NCBI RefSeq assembly: GCF_008065375.1
Contig: NZ_VJYI01000007.1
Span: 248,001 to 312,000 of the forward strand
DNA from: Nonomuraea sp. SYSU D8015
Lineage (GTDB): Bacteria > Actinomycetota > Actinomycetes > Streptosporangiales > Streptosporangiaceae
Direction of reading: 5' to 3'
DNA: 64,000 nucleotides
A model generated the notes under the pieces. It saw only the letters and a list, made by a program, of their open reading frames with translations, ran no database searches and was not told the DNA's origin. Each line of letters begins with the position of its first letter. The stretch's first letter is position 1. The position numbers were made by a program, and so were the translations under genes. Positions 7,119 through 16,120 of this stretch are shown here, one piece after another.

Positions 7119-8879
7119 CTACCTTCCGTCCTGCGGAGGCGAGAACTGGCCGTAGCGGACGTTACGCGTCTGGCCGTCCAGGGGCGGCTGCGGCTGACCG
7201 TGCGGGGGCGCGGGGTGACCGTGCGGGGTCGCCGGGTGACCGTGCTGGGCCGCGGCTCCGTATGGGCCGGCTCCCTGGTGGAGGTTGCCGTTGTTCGGGG
7301 CCGATCCGTACGGCCCGTAGCCGCCCGGCCCGTACGCGCCCTGCGCGGGCTGCGCCGGAGGCGCCACGGGGGCCGCCGGGAGCTGCTGCCACGGAGGCGG
7401 CGGCACCGCGCCGTACCCGTTGGGCGGCGAGGCGAAGGACGGAGCGGTACGCCGGCGCCGGCGTCCGCCGAGCATCTTGGCCAGGACGATGACGATCACG
7501 ATGGCGACCAGCACGCCGCCACCGATCAGCACCCACATCATGATCGGCTTGGGCGACTCGTCCTTGCCCGCGGAGATCGCCTGCTGTGTGTCGCTGATGT
7601 ACTTGGCCACGTACGGGTGGTTCGGGAACAGCGCCTGGACCTCGCGGAACTTCGGCAGCGCGTCCTCGTAGTAGTGACGGAAGTAGTCGTTGAGCGCCTC
7701 GTTGTACCGGGTCGTCGTGACGGCCTGGGCGGGCTTGACGTTCTTCTCGCCGAGCTTCTCCTTGATGATGCCGACCGGCAGGACGAAGCTCTCGCTCTCC
7801 GAGGCCTCGCCGCTCTCGCTCACCGTGCCCGCGATCAGCATGCCGATGACCTTGCCGTCCTTGCTGAACACCGGGCCGCCGGAGTTGCCCTTGTAGGAGG
7901 GCGCCTGCGTCTGGATGTACGGCACGCCGCTCTGCGTGGTGCGCGTGGCGTTGTACGGCCCCTCGGTCAGCGCCGGCTCCAGCTTCGACTCCAGGCTGAA
8001 GAAGGGCGTGTTCGTGACCAGCCCGGGGAAGCCGCTGATGTAGAGCGTGTCACCGGTGCGCACGTCGGAGTCGTTGCCGAGCGGCACGGTCGGCAGGTTC
8101 TGCTGGCCGTTGACCTTGAGCAGCGCGAAGTCCTTGCCGGGGTAGCTCTCGCCCACCGACACCAGCTCGGCCGGGACCGCCTTGGCGGTCTTGTCCACGC
8201 CGCCGCCGGGCAGGCTCTGCAGCACCGACAGGCTCTGCTTCAGGTTGCCGATCTTCATGTTCGTGGTGTTGAACGTGATGTAGATCTGCTGCGCGAGCTT
8301 GACGATCTCCTCGTCGTTGCTGAGGTCGCCCAGGCCGCTGATGATCTCCTTGGCGTCCTGCTGGTTGAGCTTGGCCAGCGCCTTCTGCGCGAACAGCTGG
8401 GCGAGCTCGGTCTCGCCGACCTGGACGCAGTGCGCCCCGGTGACCATGTAGCCGTCAGGGGTGATCCACCAGCCGGTGCACATGCCGCCGACCTCGGCAT
8501 CGATCGTGCGCTCCGGAGTGGTCGCGGAGACGTAGGTGTCCACGTTGGCCGCGATCTCCTGGAACACCCACTTGGCGATGCTGCGCTCGTCCGAGGCGAT
8601 CTTGCCCGCCGCCACCGCGGCGGCGGCCCGCTGGACGAGCTGGTTGTACGCGGCCTCGTCGATCGCGTTGGACGGCACGGTGACCGTGGCAGTGTAGGTG
8701 AAGCTGGTCAGCTGGACGGCGGGCTGGGTACGCGCGGCCAGCCAGGTGCCGACCGGCACGTCGGGCCGCTCATCGGGCTCGCCGTCGGCCATCGCCGGTG
8801 AGGCGGGCAGTGCGACCGCCATGACGACCGCCGCGGCTGCGGCGATCTTGGTAAACCTTTTTTTGAAATATCCGCTCAC
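7119..8879 (-). CDS. Membrane-anchored trypsin-like serine protease
   Basis: This is a 586-aa secreted protein with a cytosolic tail. Residues 1-31 are a Sec signal peptide (lysine-rich start, AAAAAVVMAVALPASPAMA). The chymotrypsin/DegP-like fold carries His150 (TGAHC), Asp250 (KDFALLKV) and Ser333 (GNSGGP), so the triad is complete. The His-Asp spacing of 100 residues includes a charged helical insertion of about 60 residues. A TPR-like helical pair (about 391-430) precedes one membrane helix (about 446-470) and a basic stop (RRRRR). The tail is rich in Pro, Gly and His with AQHGHP/PHGHP repeats. It should act at the outer face of the membrane. PDZ domains are absent. Confidence 0.88.
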   Translation of the reverse strand: MSGYFKKRFTKIAAAAAVVMAVALPASPAMADGEPDERPDVPVGTWLAARTQPAVQLTSFTYTATVTVPSNAIDEAAYNQLVQRAAAAVAAGKIASDERSIAKWVFQEIAANVDTYVSATTPERTIDAEVGGMCTGWWITPDGYMVTGAHCVQVGETELAQLFAQKALAKLNQQDAKEIISGLGDLSNDEEIVKLAQQIYITFNTTNMKIGNLKQSLSVLQSLPGGGVDKTAKAVPAELVSVGESYPGKDFALLKVNGQQNLPTVPLGNDSDVRTGDTLYISGFPGLVTNTPFFSLESKLEPALTEGPYNATRTTQSGVPYIQTQAPSYKGNSGGPVFSKDGKVIGMLIAGTVSESGEASESESFVLPVGIIKEKLGEKNVKPAQAVTTTRYNEALNDYFRHYYEDALPKFREVQALFPNHPYVAKYISDTQQAISAGKDESPKPIMMWVLIGGGVLVAIVIVIVLAKMLGGRRRRRTAPSFASPPNGYGAVPPPPWQQLPAAPVAPPAQPAQGAYGPGGYGPYGSAPNNGNLHQGAGPYGAAAQHGHPATPHGHPAPPHGQPQPPLDGQTRNVRYGQFSPPQDGR

Positions 8880-9101
8880 AGCGGGAAATCATGGGAGAGC
8901 GCTCTTGTACATGGCTTGGAGCCGACTTGGGGCGCCGGAGGGCTGACTTGCAGCAGTCAGCCGAGGTCAGGTGGCGGTTACCCGATCTCGGCGGGTGAGG
9001 GCATGCTACTCCATCGAGCGGCGCTCCTGGTGAGGGAATGCCCGGCCGGTGCGCCGTGGAAATCGTTTGTCGGCGGCGCAGGCCGCCCGACATGATCAGG
9101 T

Positions 9102-9884
9102 ATGACGGTGACACGGGAACTGCTCGCCTACTACGAGCAGGACAGAGAGCATGTCCGGCTGCGCGAGGGGCGCGGCCGGCTGGAGTTCTGGCGCACACAG
9201 GACGTGCTGCGCCGGGCGCTGCCGCCGACCCCGGCTCGAGTGCTGGACGTCGGCGGCGGCACCGGTGTGCACGCCGAGTGGCTGAGCGCCGACGGCTACG
9301 ACGTCGAACTGCTGGATCCCGTCCCTCTTCATGTGGAGCGGGCCGCGGAACTGGCCGGGGTGACTGCGCGGCTGGGTGACGCACGGCAACTACCGGCGCC
9401 GGACGCGAGCGTGGACGTGGTCCTGCTGCTGGGGCCGCTCTACCACCTGGCCGAGCGGGCCGACCGGGTGCGGGCCCTGACGGAGGCGCGGCGGGTCGTA
9501 CGCCCGGGCGGCCTGGTGGCGGCCGCGACCATCAACCGCCACGCGGCCGTGCTCGACACGGTCCGCACCGGTCACTACCTGGACGAGCGGGAGAGGCGGG
9601 CCGCGCACGCGTCCGTGGCGGATGGGATCATGCTGTCTCCCGGACATGGGTTCACCGCCTACTTCCACGATCCGGACGAGGTCCCGGGGGAGTTCGCCGA
9701 CGCAGGGTTCCCCGAGGTCGAGCGGTACGGGCTCGAGGGCGCCTTCTGGTTGTACGGCGACGTCGACGACTGGCTCGACGACCCGGAACGCCGGGCGCTC
9801 CTGCTCGACGCCCAACGGTCGATGGAGTCCGTGCCGTCGCTCCTCGGGGTCAGCGGCCACATGATCACCCTCGCCCGACGCTGA
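9102..9884 (+). CDS. Class I SAM-dependent methyltransferase
   Basis: This is a 260-aa protein with a Rossmann methyltransferase fold. Motif I is VLDVGGGTGVHA, motif II ends with VELLDPVP, and the later motifs appear in GDARQLPAPDASVDVVLLLGPLYHL and the post-motif RVVRPGGLVAA. It resembles small-molecule methyltransferases of the UbiE/Methyltransf_11 group. The substrate cannot be read from sequence, and no biosynthetic partners flank it. Confidence 0.88.
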   Translation: MTVTRELLAYYEQDREHVRLREGRGRLEFWRTQDVLRRALPPTPARVLDVGGGTGVHAEWLSADGYDVELLDPVPLHVERAAELAGVTARLGDARQLPAPDASVDVVLLLGPLYHLAERADRVRALTEARRVVRPGGLVAAATINRHAAVLDTVRTGHYLDERERRAAHASVADGIMLSPGHGFTAYFHDPDEVPGEFADAGFPEVERYGLEGAFWLYGDVDDWLDDPERRALLLDAQRSMESVPSLLGVSGHMITLARR

Positions 9885-9921
9885 AGAAGCCTTTGCGTGC
9901 CCGGGTAGGCGTCAGGGTATC

Positions 9922-10407
9922 TTGACGATTGTGACGTTGAAGATCGCTGATATCCCCGATCACGAGGGTTTCGCCGCGCCGGTGCTGCCCGACGGCCGGC
10001 TGGCCTCCTCGGCCGGCGCCTTCACCAGGACCTTCGTCGGCTACCAGGCCGCATGTTCGTGCGGCTGGGCCGACCGGCGCCGGTTCCCGGCCACCCCGGA
10101 GGGGGCCAAGGAGGCGGAATACCGGTGGTGGAGCAGGCACACGCCGCCCTTGCTCGCCGCCGCACCGCCGAGCTGGCTCGTGACCAAGTCCAACCTCCTG
10201 TGCGAGCAGATCGTGAAGCTCGCGGCGGAGCGCCCGCTCGCCGCCCTAACCCTGCTGTCCCAGGTGGAGAGCTGGCAGCGCACCCTGCTCGACCAGGCCG
10301 TCGCCGGCGCCCGGGAGGCGGGCGCCTCCTGGGCGGAGGTGGGGGAGGCGATGGGGATCTCCAAGCAGGCCGCCCACGAGCGGTTCAGGGCCCACGTGAG
10401 CAGCTGA
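9922..10407 (+). CDS. Hypothetical protein with C-terminal helix-turn-helix
   Basis: This 161-aa protein has no catalytic motif I recognise. Residues about 35-80 contain paired cysteines in ACSCGWADRRRFPATPEGA, which is the pattern of a small CxC-containing segment. The C-terminus SWAEVGEAMGISKQAAHERFR is a helix-turn-helix frequent in actinomycete proteins of this size. It may be a DNA-binding protein. The TTG at 9922 has AGGG 5 nt before it; a GTG at 9931 is the alternative. Confidence 0.7.
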   Translation: MTIVTLKIADIPDHEGFAAPVLPDGRLASSAGAFTRTFVGYQAACSCGWADRRRFPATPEGAKEAEYRWWSRHTPPLLAAAPPSWLVTKSNLLCEQIVKLAAERPLAALTLLSQVESWQRTLLDQAVAGAREAGASWAEVGEAMGISKQAAHERFRAHVSS

Positions 10408-10426
10408 GGGCCTTCGACCGGCCCGA

Positions 10427-10792
10427 TCAGGACTTGCCGAGATTGATCGAGCCGTAGACGTCGCCGGCTTGAATGACGGGACCGCTGATGCGGGCCTCGC
10501 CACCGATGGTGTTGCTCACGTCATGCTTGCTCTGAATGAGACGGGCTGTGTCGACCGTCCACTTGGTGAGGGCCTGCTGGAATTCGGAGTCCGCTTGTGC
10601 ATGGTCCACCAGGGCACGTGTCACCTCCTCCGGCGGACCCTCCAGGGCCGCGACGGCGGGGGCGTCGTCGCCGAAGCGGCGGCGTACGAGGGCGGTCAGG
10701 GAGGTCCAGGCGTTCTTGCCGACCTCTCCTGCGGCGCCACCGACGATCGCGGAGATGACCGCTGCCAGAGTGGGGATGACGCTCGGGTCCAT
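10427..10792 (-). CDS. Small helical protein with C-terminal RHIM-like amyloid motif (candidate NLR effector)
   Basis: This 121-aa protein has two parts. Residues 1-90 are helical, and the first helix region is hydrophobic and Gly/Ala-rich (IPTLAAVISAIVGGAAGEVG), as in small membrane-active domains. Residues about 95-119 form a short glycine-spaced beta motif (ISGPVIQAGDVYGSINL) whose core VIQAG at 106-110 resembles the V-Q-x-G core of mammalian RHIM and the bacterial BASS3 motif. The same motif opens the divergent STAND gene at 10905 and the STAND gene at 13886. In the known scheme the receptor templates amyloid folding of the partner's motif and thereby triggers the N-terminal effector. Toxic or pore-forming function is inference. 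TACGCT lies 6 nt before the ATG, so the message may be leaderless. Confidence 0.75.
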   Translation of the reverse strand: MDPSVIPTLAAVISAIVGGAAGEVGKNAWTSLTALVRRRFGDDAPAVAALEGPPEEVTRALVDHAQADSEFQQALTKWTVDTARLIQSKHDVSNTIGGEARISGPVIQAGDVYGSINLGKS

Positions 10793-10904
10793 ACCGTCAG
10801 CGTAAAACGTCTCCGTGGGGATGGGCCGAGGCTTGTCCCGATGCATATGGATCGCCGGCGGCGAGGTTGCCACGATCCAGTTCGACGCGGAACACTCCTG
10901 AAGC
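10793..10904. promoter_or_regulatory. Divergent promoter region between effector and NLR genes
   Basis: This 112-bp gap separates the two divergent starts of the motif-sharing genes. On the minus strand, TACGCT followed by 6 nt and ATG fits an actinomycete -10 element of a leaderless transcript. No clear Shine-Dalgarno sequence or strong palindrome was seen on either side. Confidence 0.4.
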
Positions 10905-12572
10905 GTGGCTGGCGAAGGCGGTACGCGGAACGGTCCTGGCGAGGGCGCGGAGGGCGGCCGCGTGCGCAACGAGGTGTCCGGGCAGGTCACCGGCGGGGTC
11001 GTGCAGGCGCGAGACATCGGGGTGGTCAACGTGGCCGGGGCACCGCCGGCGCCCGCACGGGTTCCGCGGCAGTTGCCGGCGACGCCGCGCGGGTTCGTCA
11101 ACAGGAAGGCGGAGCTTGAGCTGCTCGATCGTCTCCTTCAGGAAGGGCCCGCGGTCGCCGTCGTCAGCGGTCTGAGAGGCGTGGGCAAGAGCGCGATCAG
11201 CCGCTGGTGGGCGCACCAGTCGCAGGAGCGCTTCAGCGACGGTCAGCTGTACGTGGACCTGGGGGCTGTGCGACGCCGGGGCGGCACCTCGGTGAGCGAT
11301 GTTCTCGGCGGTTTCCTGCGCGCGCTCGGCGTCCACGAGGAATGGATCCCGGCGGAGCTGCCGGAGCGGGCGGCCATGTTCCGCTCCATGACGGCAGGGC
11401 TGCGGCTGCTGGTGCTGGTGGACGACGCGGAGCACGCGGCGGAGGTGACGCCGTTGTGCCCGGCGTCCGCAGGCAGCGCTGTCGTGGTGACCAGCCACCG
11501 GCAACTGCGCGGGCTGCTCGTCGAGGGCGCGGCGCCGGTCAGGATCGACCCGCTGGAGGAGGAGCAGGGCGTACGGCTGCTGGCGGGGATGCTCGGCGAG
11601 GAGCGGGTCACCGCCGAGCGGCAGCCCGCCCGAGAGCTGGTGAGACTGTGCGGCGGGTTGCCGATCGCGCTGCGGGTGGCCGCCGCCCGGCTGATCCAGC
11701 GGCGGGCCTGGTCGATCGAGCGGCTGGCCGGTGAGCTCGCCGATGCCGAGCGACGCCTCGACCACCTGACGACGGAGGGCGGAGCGATCGTGGAAGCGGT
11801 CTTCGAGTCCGCGTACGCAGCGCTCCCGGAGCGGGCGGCGCGGCTCTACCGCCTGCTCGGCATCCTCCCGGGCGCGGACTTCACGCCGGCGGTGGCCGGC
11901 GCCCTCTTGGAGGAGGAGCCGGTGCCGGTGCTGGAGGCGCTGCTCGACGCCAATCTCGTGGAGGAGCCCGAAGAAGATCGGTACCGGTTGCACGACCTGG
12001 CCCGCCTCACGCGGCCCGGTGCGCGCGGCGGGCCGAGTCCTCCGAGGCGCAGGAGGCGGCGCTGCGCCGGGTGGCGGAGTGCTATCTGACGTCCGTGGCG
12101 GCGGCCGACGCCGCGATGGGCGCCCGCCTGCGCTTGGCCGATCACCGAGAGCGCCTGGCGACCGCGGAGCGATCGTTCGATCGTCCGCGCGAGCCGGTAC
12201 GACGAGGCGGTGGCCGCCTTCGACCGCGCCTTGCCGCTCATGGCGCAGGTGGGAGACGAGCTGAGCCAGGGGAGGATCCACCTGGGCCTGGCAGAGGCCC
12301 GCCGCGGGCTCGGCCGCCGTGCCCAGGCGATCCGGTCCGCGGAGCGGGCCGCGGCCACCATGCGCGAGTGCCGCGTACCGGTGAAGGAGACGCGGGCCCG
12401 CGAGCTGCTGGCCGCGCTCGCCGAGGACGCGGGCGATCGTGAGGGCGCCGCGGCCGAGCTACGCCGGGCCGTGGAGGTCTGCCTCGCCTCGGGCAACCGG
12501 CCCAAGGCCGCGGCGCTGCGCGCCCGTCTGGAACGGGTGTTGGACGTCAGAAAGGGCGAGGGGCCACTGTGA
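10905..12572 (+). pseudogene. NLR-like STAND NTPase with N-terminal RHIM-like motif, frameshifted and internally deleted
   Basis: The first frame encodes 394 aa. Residues 22-43 are a RHIM/BASS3-like motif (core VVQARDIG), Walker A is GLRGVGKS (88-95), Walker B is LVLVDD (168-173), and NB-ARC helices follow up to LHDLARL. One base is then missing at 12005-12010: the next frame continues the family sequence (EAQEAALRRVAECYLTSVAAADAAMGARLRLAD). Near 12190 the sequence passes back to the first frame inside the last TPRs (RYDEAVAAFDRALPLMAQVGDE), which run to 12572. Compared with the intact paralogue at 13886, about 150 residues of TPR are absent at this join. The single-base change could be a base-calling error, but the TPR deletion looks real. 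The GTG start is probable. Confidence 0.75.
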
Positions 12573-13607
12573 TGACGCATGTCCGGCCGCCCACGCGGAC
12601 GGTGATCCCCTTGCCCAGGTCTTCCACGGTCCGGCCGCTGGTCAGCCAGGCGTACACGGCCGACGGCAGACACCGCGGATCCGGATCGCCGCGCGGGGAG
12701 GGCGTGGTGCTGATCCGCAGGCGGCGCCCGGCTTTCAGCGTCAGGCGGATCGACCGGTCACTGATGATCTCGGCCGCCATGAAGCAGCCGGGGTAGCGTC
12801 GCAGGATGCTCTCTCCCCATCCGGGCTCCCCGGCCTCGCGGCGTAGCACGATGGCGGCGTTCTCCAGGAGGGCCCGATCCAGCTCCTCGGCGTCCACGGG
12901 CAACTCGGCGACCAGGCGGGCCGGCAGATCGCCGTTCGACCCGAGCAGGGAATGCTCCCCCCACGTCGAGCTCACCAGCACCAGCCGGCGATCGTGGGGA
13001 CGCCCAGCGCCCGCCTATAGCGGTCGCGCCGCGCCGCGTTCGCCACAATTCGATCGAAGACCAGGTCGCCGGTCACCACGGCGCGGGGAGCCGCCTCGGG
13101 ACAGTCACGCTCCAGCCGGGTCAGCTGCTCGTGGTGCGAGAGGGCGATGGCCGCCGGCATGATCTGCCCGCCGCGTACGAGCTGGCGCCGCGCAAGGCCC
13201 GACACCTCGCCCCGGTAACCGCGTGCCGACCTGAGCAGGCGATTGTGCCCGGCACCGTGCGGCACCAGCAGCACCGGAGCCTTCAGCCGATGCAGGCCGC
13301 CGTTGGCACTGGCGGAGATCGCCAGATGGAACGGCGTGTCCACGGCCTGCGCCCAGGACACGGTACGCGCCTGAACGCTGCGCAGATAGTCGCCGACGCC
13401 GTCGTCGAAGGCCGACCCCTCCGCGACGGTGAACAACACCTGGACCCGGGGGTCGGAACGGAACAGCGGCAACAACTCCAGGAGCCTGCTGACCGAGGTC
13501 ACCGTGCGGGCCACGGCGAGAACATTGCGGTCGGCCCTGACCGTGCGCCAGAGGCCGGCCTCGGCCCCTATCGGCACCCGCAGCCAACCATCGCCGCTCA
13601 CCACCAC
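12547..13607 (-). pseudogene. Decayed glycosyltransferase-like gene, possibly fused to a PfkB-type 3' end
   Basis: The first frame (13607 to about 13000) matches the N-terminal half of the intact gene at 19592: WLRVPIGAEAG, VTSVSRLLELLPLF, VLLVPHGAGHNRLL and TGDLVFDRIVANA. One G/C is missing in the run at 12996-12999. The next frame continues with LVLVSSTWGEHSLLG, as expected. After LVAELP the similarity ends. The C-terminal 110 residues contain ILRRYPGC and SAVYAWLTSGRTVEDL, which weakly recall IFARYPGC and the following helices of the PfkB kinase at 20835. The locus may therefore be a collapsed copy of a glycosyltransferase-like/PfkB pair. Its end overlaps the end of the convergent NLR remnant. 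Confidence 0.65.
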
Positions 13608-13885
13608 TCCGACCGGCCGCTCAGGGAATCACACCGTCACGATTCCTCGACGAGAACTCACCTTATAGCCGGGGCTCGGAACGCCGAAGCAGCTCATGCG
13701 CGTGCTCTCGCCCGTTGATCAGTGCTCTGCGGGTGTTCCCGCCGGCGCACGGTCGCTCCGCCCGTCGCGGTCCCACGGGAATGCAGCGTCAGGGTCTGCC
13801 CGCCATAAACGCGCTCATATTGCGGCGTGTTTTAACATCCGTCATTGTTGCAGATGTGCCAGTATCCCGGGCTGCGAACCGAAAT
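13608..13885. other. AT-richer intergenic region before the intact NLR gene
   Basis: This 278-bp stretch separates divergent genes. Its GC content falls near 13800-13880 (for example GTGTTTTAACATCCGTCATT), as expected for a promoter or untranslated leader. I see no clear palindrome and no convincing gene. Confidence 0.4.
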
Positions 13886-15994
13886 TTGTCCGAAATCCTG
13901 TATAACGATGTGACCGGGGTGATTTACGGTTCGCTGGTTCAAGCCCGTGACATATTCGGCGGAGTCCACCTTCACGAGGTGGCTTCCCTGCCTCCGCCGA
14001 GCCAGCTTCCGCCACGCCCCCGCCTGGTCGATCGCGAAGCCGCCCTCGCTGAACTGCAGAGCCTCCGGGAGGCGCCGACAGATGCCCCGATCACCCTGTT
14101 GATCACAGGCTCGGCGGGAGTAGGCAAGTCTGCGCTTTCCCTGGCATGGGCGCATATGATCCGCCGACATTTCCCGGACGGGCAGTTGTACGCGGAATTG
14201 CACGGATACTCCGACGTCGCGCCGGTGTCTCCTCGGGAGGTGCTGGGCGACTTTCTTCGAGCGCTCGGCATCCCGGCGGAGCTCATCCCCGGGGACCTGG
14301 CTCAGCGCGCGGCGTTGTATCGCACGGTGACCCAGGATCAGCGGCTTCTCGTCCTGCTCGACGACGCGATGAGCGCCGCTCAGGTGCAGCCGCTGCTCCC
14401 GGCCTCACCGGCGAGCATCACCCTGGTGACCAGCAGGCATCGGCTGGCGAGCCTGCTGATGCGGGGAGCGCGCAGTGTGTACGTGGACCGCTTCGACGCC
14501 GAGGCGAGCCTCGCTCTGCTCCGCGACGCGCTAGGGAGCGAACGGCTGGAGCAGGACCGGGAGGCGGCCTCCGAACTGGTCGAGCTGTGCATGCGCCTGC
14601 CGCTGGCCCTGAGCGTCGCGGCGGCGCGCCTGGCCGCGCGTCCCAGCTGGCCGCTGCGCGAGATGGTCACCGCGTTGACCGAGGAGCAGAGAGCCCTGAC
14701 GGCGTTGACGATCGGAGACGACGTGGCGTTGCACTCCGCGCTGGACCTCTCCTACCGGGCGCTCCGTCCCGACACCGCCCGGTTGTATCGGTTGCTGAGC
14801 CTCATTCCCGGAGACAGGTTCGGGGCCGATGCGACAGCCGCGCTCGCCGGCGTCTCGAGAATGGAGGCGAGACGACTGCTCGGCGAGCTGACCGACGCGA
14901 ACCTGTTGACCGACATCGAGGACGGCCGTTACCGCTTTCATCATGCGCTGGTCCGGTCGCACGCCTACCAGCTGATCGAGACCGAAGACCCGGGCGAGGC
15001 GCGGGAGGCCGCCGTTGGACGCCTGCTCGCCTGGTACCTCGCCACGGCCGCGTGTGCGGAGCGGCGGCTCCGCCCGCACCGTACCGGCCTGCCTCGCGAC
15101 GCCGAGCCGCGCCCTGCCGAGCTGACGGACTTCGGTGGTCCGGAGGACGCGCTCCAGTGGCTGGAGTCCGAACGCGCGAACCTGAGCGCCGCCGTCGAGA
15201 TGGCACACGACCGCGGGAGGGAAGCGACCGCATGGCAGCTCGCCGACGCCATGTGGGCGCTCTTTCTTTTCATGGGGCATCACATGGAGCGCGTTGCGGT
15301 AGAGGAGACAGGGCTGGCCGCCGCCCGCTCCTGTGGTGACCGGTATGCCGAGGCGAAAATGCTGAACCGCCTGGGACTGAGCCTGAACGCCCTGGGGCGC
15401 CACGACGAGGCCGTCGCACGACTGGGTGAGGCGCTTGAGCTCTGGCGTCAGCTGGGAGAGCGGGAGAGGGAGGTGGGCACACGGCGGCGGCTCGGGCTCG
15501 TCTCCGCCGGTCGTGGCGACCATGACGCGGCCATCGCCGAGCTCACGGCGGCCATCGCCGCGTACCGTGAGCTCGGCTCCGGGCGAAACACCGCGCTCGC
15601 ACTCATGGACCTCGCCGGGGTTCTCCTGGCCCGAGGCCAGGCCTTTGACGCGGTTGTTCATCTTGAACAGGCGCGTGCCCTGCTTCGCGGCGTGGACGAC
15701 GCCTACAACCGGGCACGTGTGAGCATCTTTCTCGGTCACGCCCATGCCGGCGCGGGGAATCACGATGAGGCCGATCGAGAGTTGCGTACCGGACTCGAGG
15801 CGATGTCCGAGCTGGGATCTTCAGCAGGTCGTGCCGCTGCCCTGGAAGGGTTGGGCGAGCTGGCGGAGCGCACCGGTCGCCGCGACGAGGCGAGACAGAG
15901 GTACGAGAGTGCACTGGAAATACTGGGAGAGGAAGGATCGGTGGGATATATCCGGATTCGTGCCCGTCTGGAACGTCTGAAGAATTATTCGTGA
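13886..15994 (+). CDS. NLR-like STAND ATPase with N-terminal RHIM-like motif and TPRs
   Basis: This protein has about 702 aa. Residues 7-28 carry the RHIM/BASS3-like motif (core LVQARDIFGG). Walker A is GSAGVGKS (75-82), Walker B is LLVLLDD (154-160), and the NB-ARC winged-helix part ends near YRFHHALVRSHAY. About 270 residues of TPR follow (WLESERANLSAAVEMA, GRHDEAVARLGEALELW, GDHDAAIAELTAAIAAY, GNHDEADRELRTGLEAM). It is built like a receptor that opens when its TPRs bind a ligand and then seeds the partner's motif, here probably that of the 121-aa protein at 10427. The TTG at 13886 is chosen because sequence before it is AT-rich with rare codons; frame stays open to 13715. Confidence 0.82.
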   Translation: MSEILYNDVTGVIYGSLVQARDIFGGVHLHEVASLPPPSQLPPRPRLVDREAALAELQSLREAPTDAPITLLITGSAGVGKSALSLAWAHMIRRHFPDGQLYAELHGYSDVAPVSPREVLGDFLRALGIPAELIPGDLAQRAALYRTVTQDQRLLVLLDDAMSAAQVQPLLPASPASITLVTSRHRLASLLMRGARSVYVDRFDAEASLALLRDALGSERLEQDREAASELVELCMRLPLALSVAAARLAARPSWPLREMVTALTEEQRALTALTIGDDVALHSALDLSYRALRPDTARLYRLLSLIPGDRFGADATAALAGVSRMEARRLLGELTDANLLTDIEDGRYRFHHALVRSHAYQLIETEDPGEAREAAVGRLLAWYLATAACAERRLRPHRTGLPRDAEPRPAELTDFGGPEDALQWLESERANLSAAVEMAHDRGREATAWQLADAMWALFLFMGHHMERVAVEETGLAAARSCGDRYAEAKMLNRLGLSLNALGRHDEAVARLGEALELWRQLGEREREVGTRRRLGLVSAGRGDHDAAIAELTAAIAAYRELGSGRNTALALMDLAGVLLARGQAFDAVVHLEQARALLRGVDDAYNRARVSIFLGHAHAGAGNHDEADRELRTGLEAMSELGSSAGRAAALEGLGELAERTGRRDEARQRYESALEILGEEGSVGYIRIRARLERLKNYS

Positions 15995-16009
15995 ATTGCG
16001 ACATGATAT

Positions 16010-16038
16010 TGGCCATCGTCCCACTGGGACGATGGCCA
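16010..16038. terminator. Strong bidirectional hairpin terminator
   Basis: TGGCCATCGTCCC, loop ACT, GGGACGATGGCCA form a perfect 13-bp stem. It lies 16 bp after the NLR stop and 20 bp after the stop of the small minus-strand ORF at 16058, so it can serve both converging transcripts. No T-run follows, which is common in actinomycetes. Confidence 0.75.
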
Positions 16039-16057
16039 TGATGGACTGAGTGTGCGG

Positions 16058-16120
16058 TTAGCCCATCATCATATGGGCCACAAGGCCCATCATCATCTCA
16101 ATCACGACGAAGGTGGACAA
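16058..16120 (-). CDS. Candidate 20-residue Met-rich hydrophobic peptide
   Basis: A TTG-initiated ORF of 20 codons ends in TAA. GGAGGA (16128-16133) lies 7 nt before the start, an excellent Shine-Dalgarno site and spacing. The peptide is hydrophobic and contains two MMMG blocks separated by LVAH, preceded by STFVVIE. It is downstream of, and on the same strand as, the SARP/NB-ARC regulator and ends just before the shared terminator. Possible roles are a membrane-active peptide, a signal or a leader; no family is recognised. The opposite strand could be read as a His-rich ORF, but it has no ribosome binding site of comparable quality. Confidence 0.45.
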   Translation of the reverse strand: MSTFVVIEMMMGLVAHMMMG

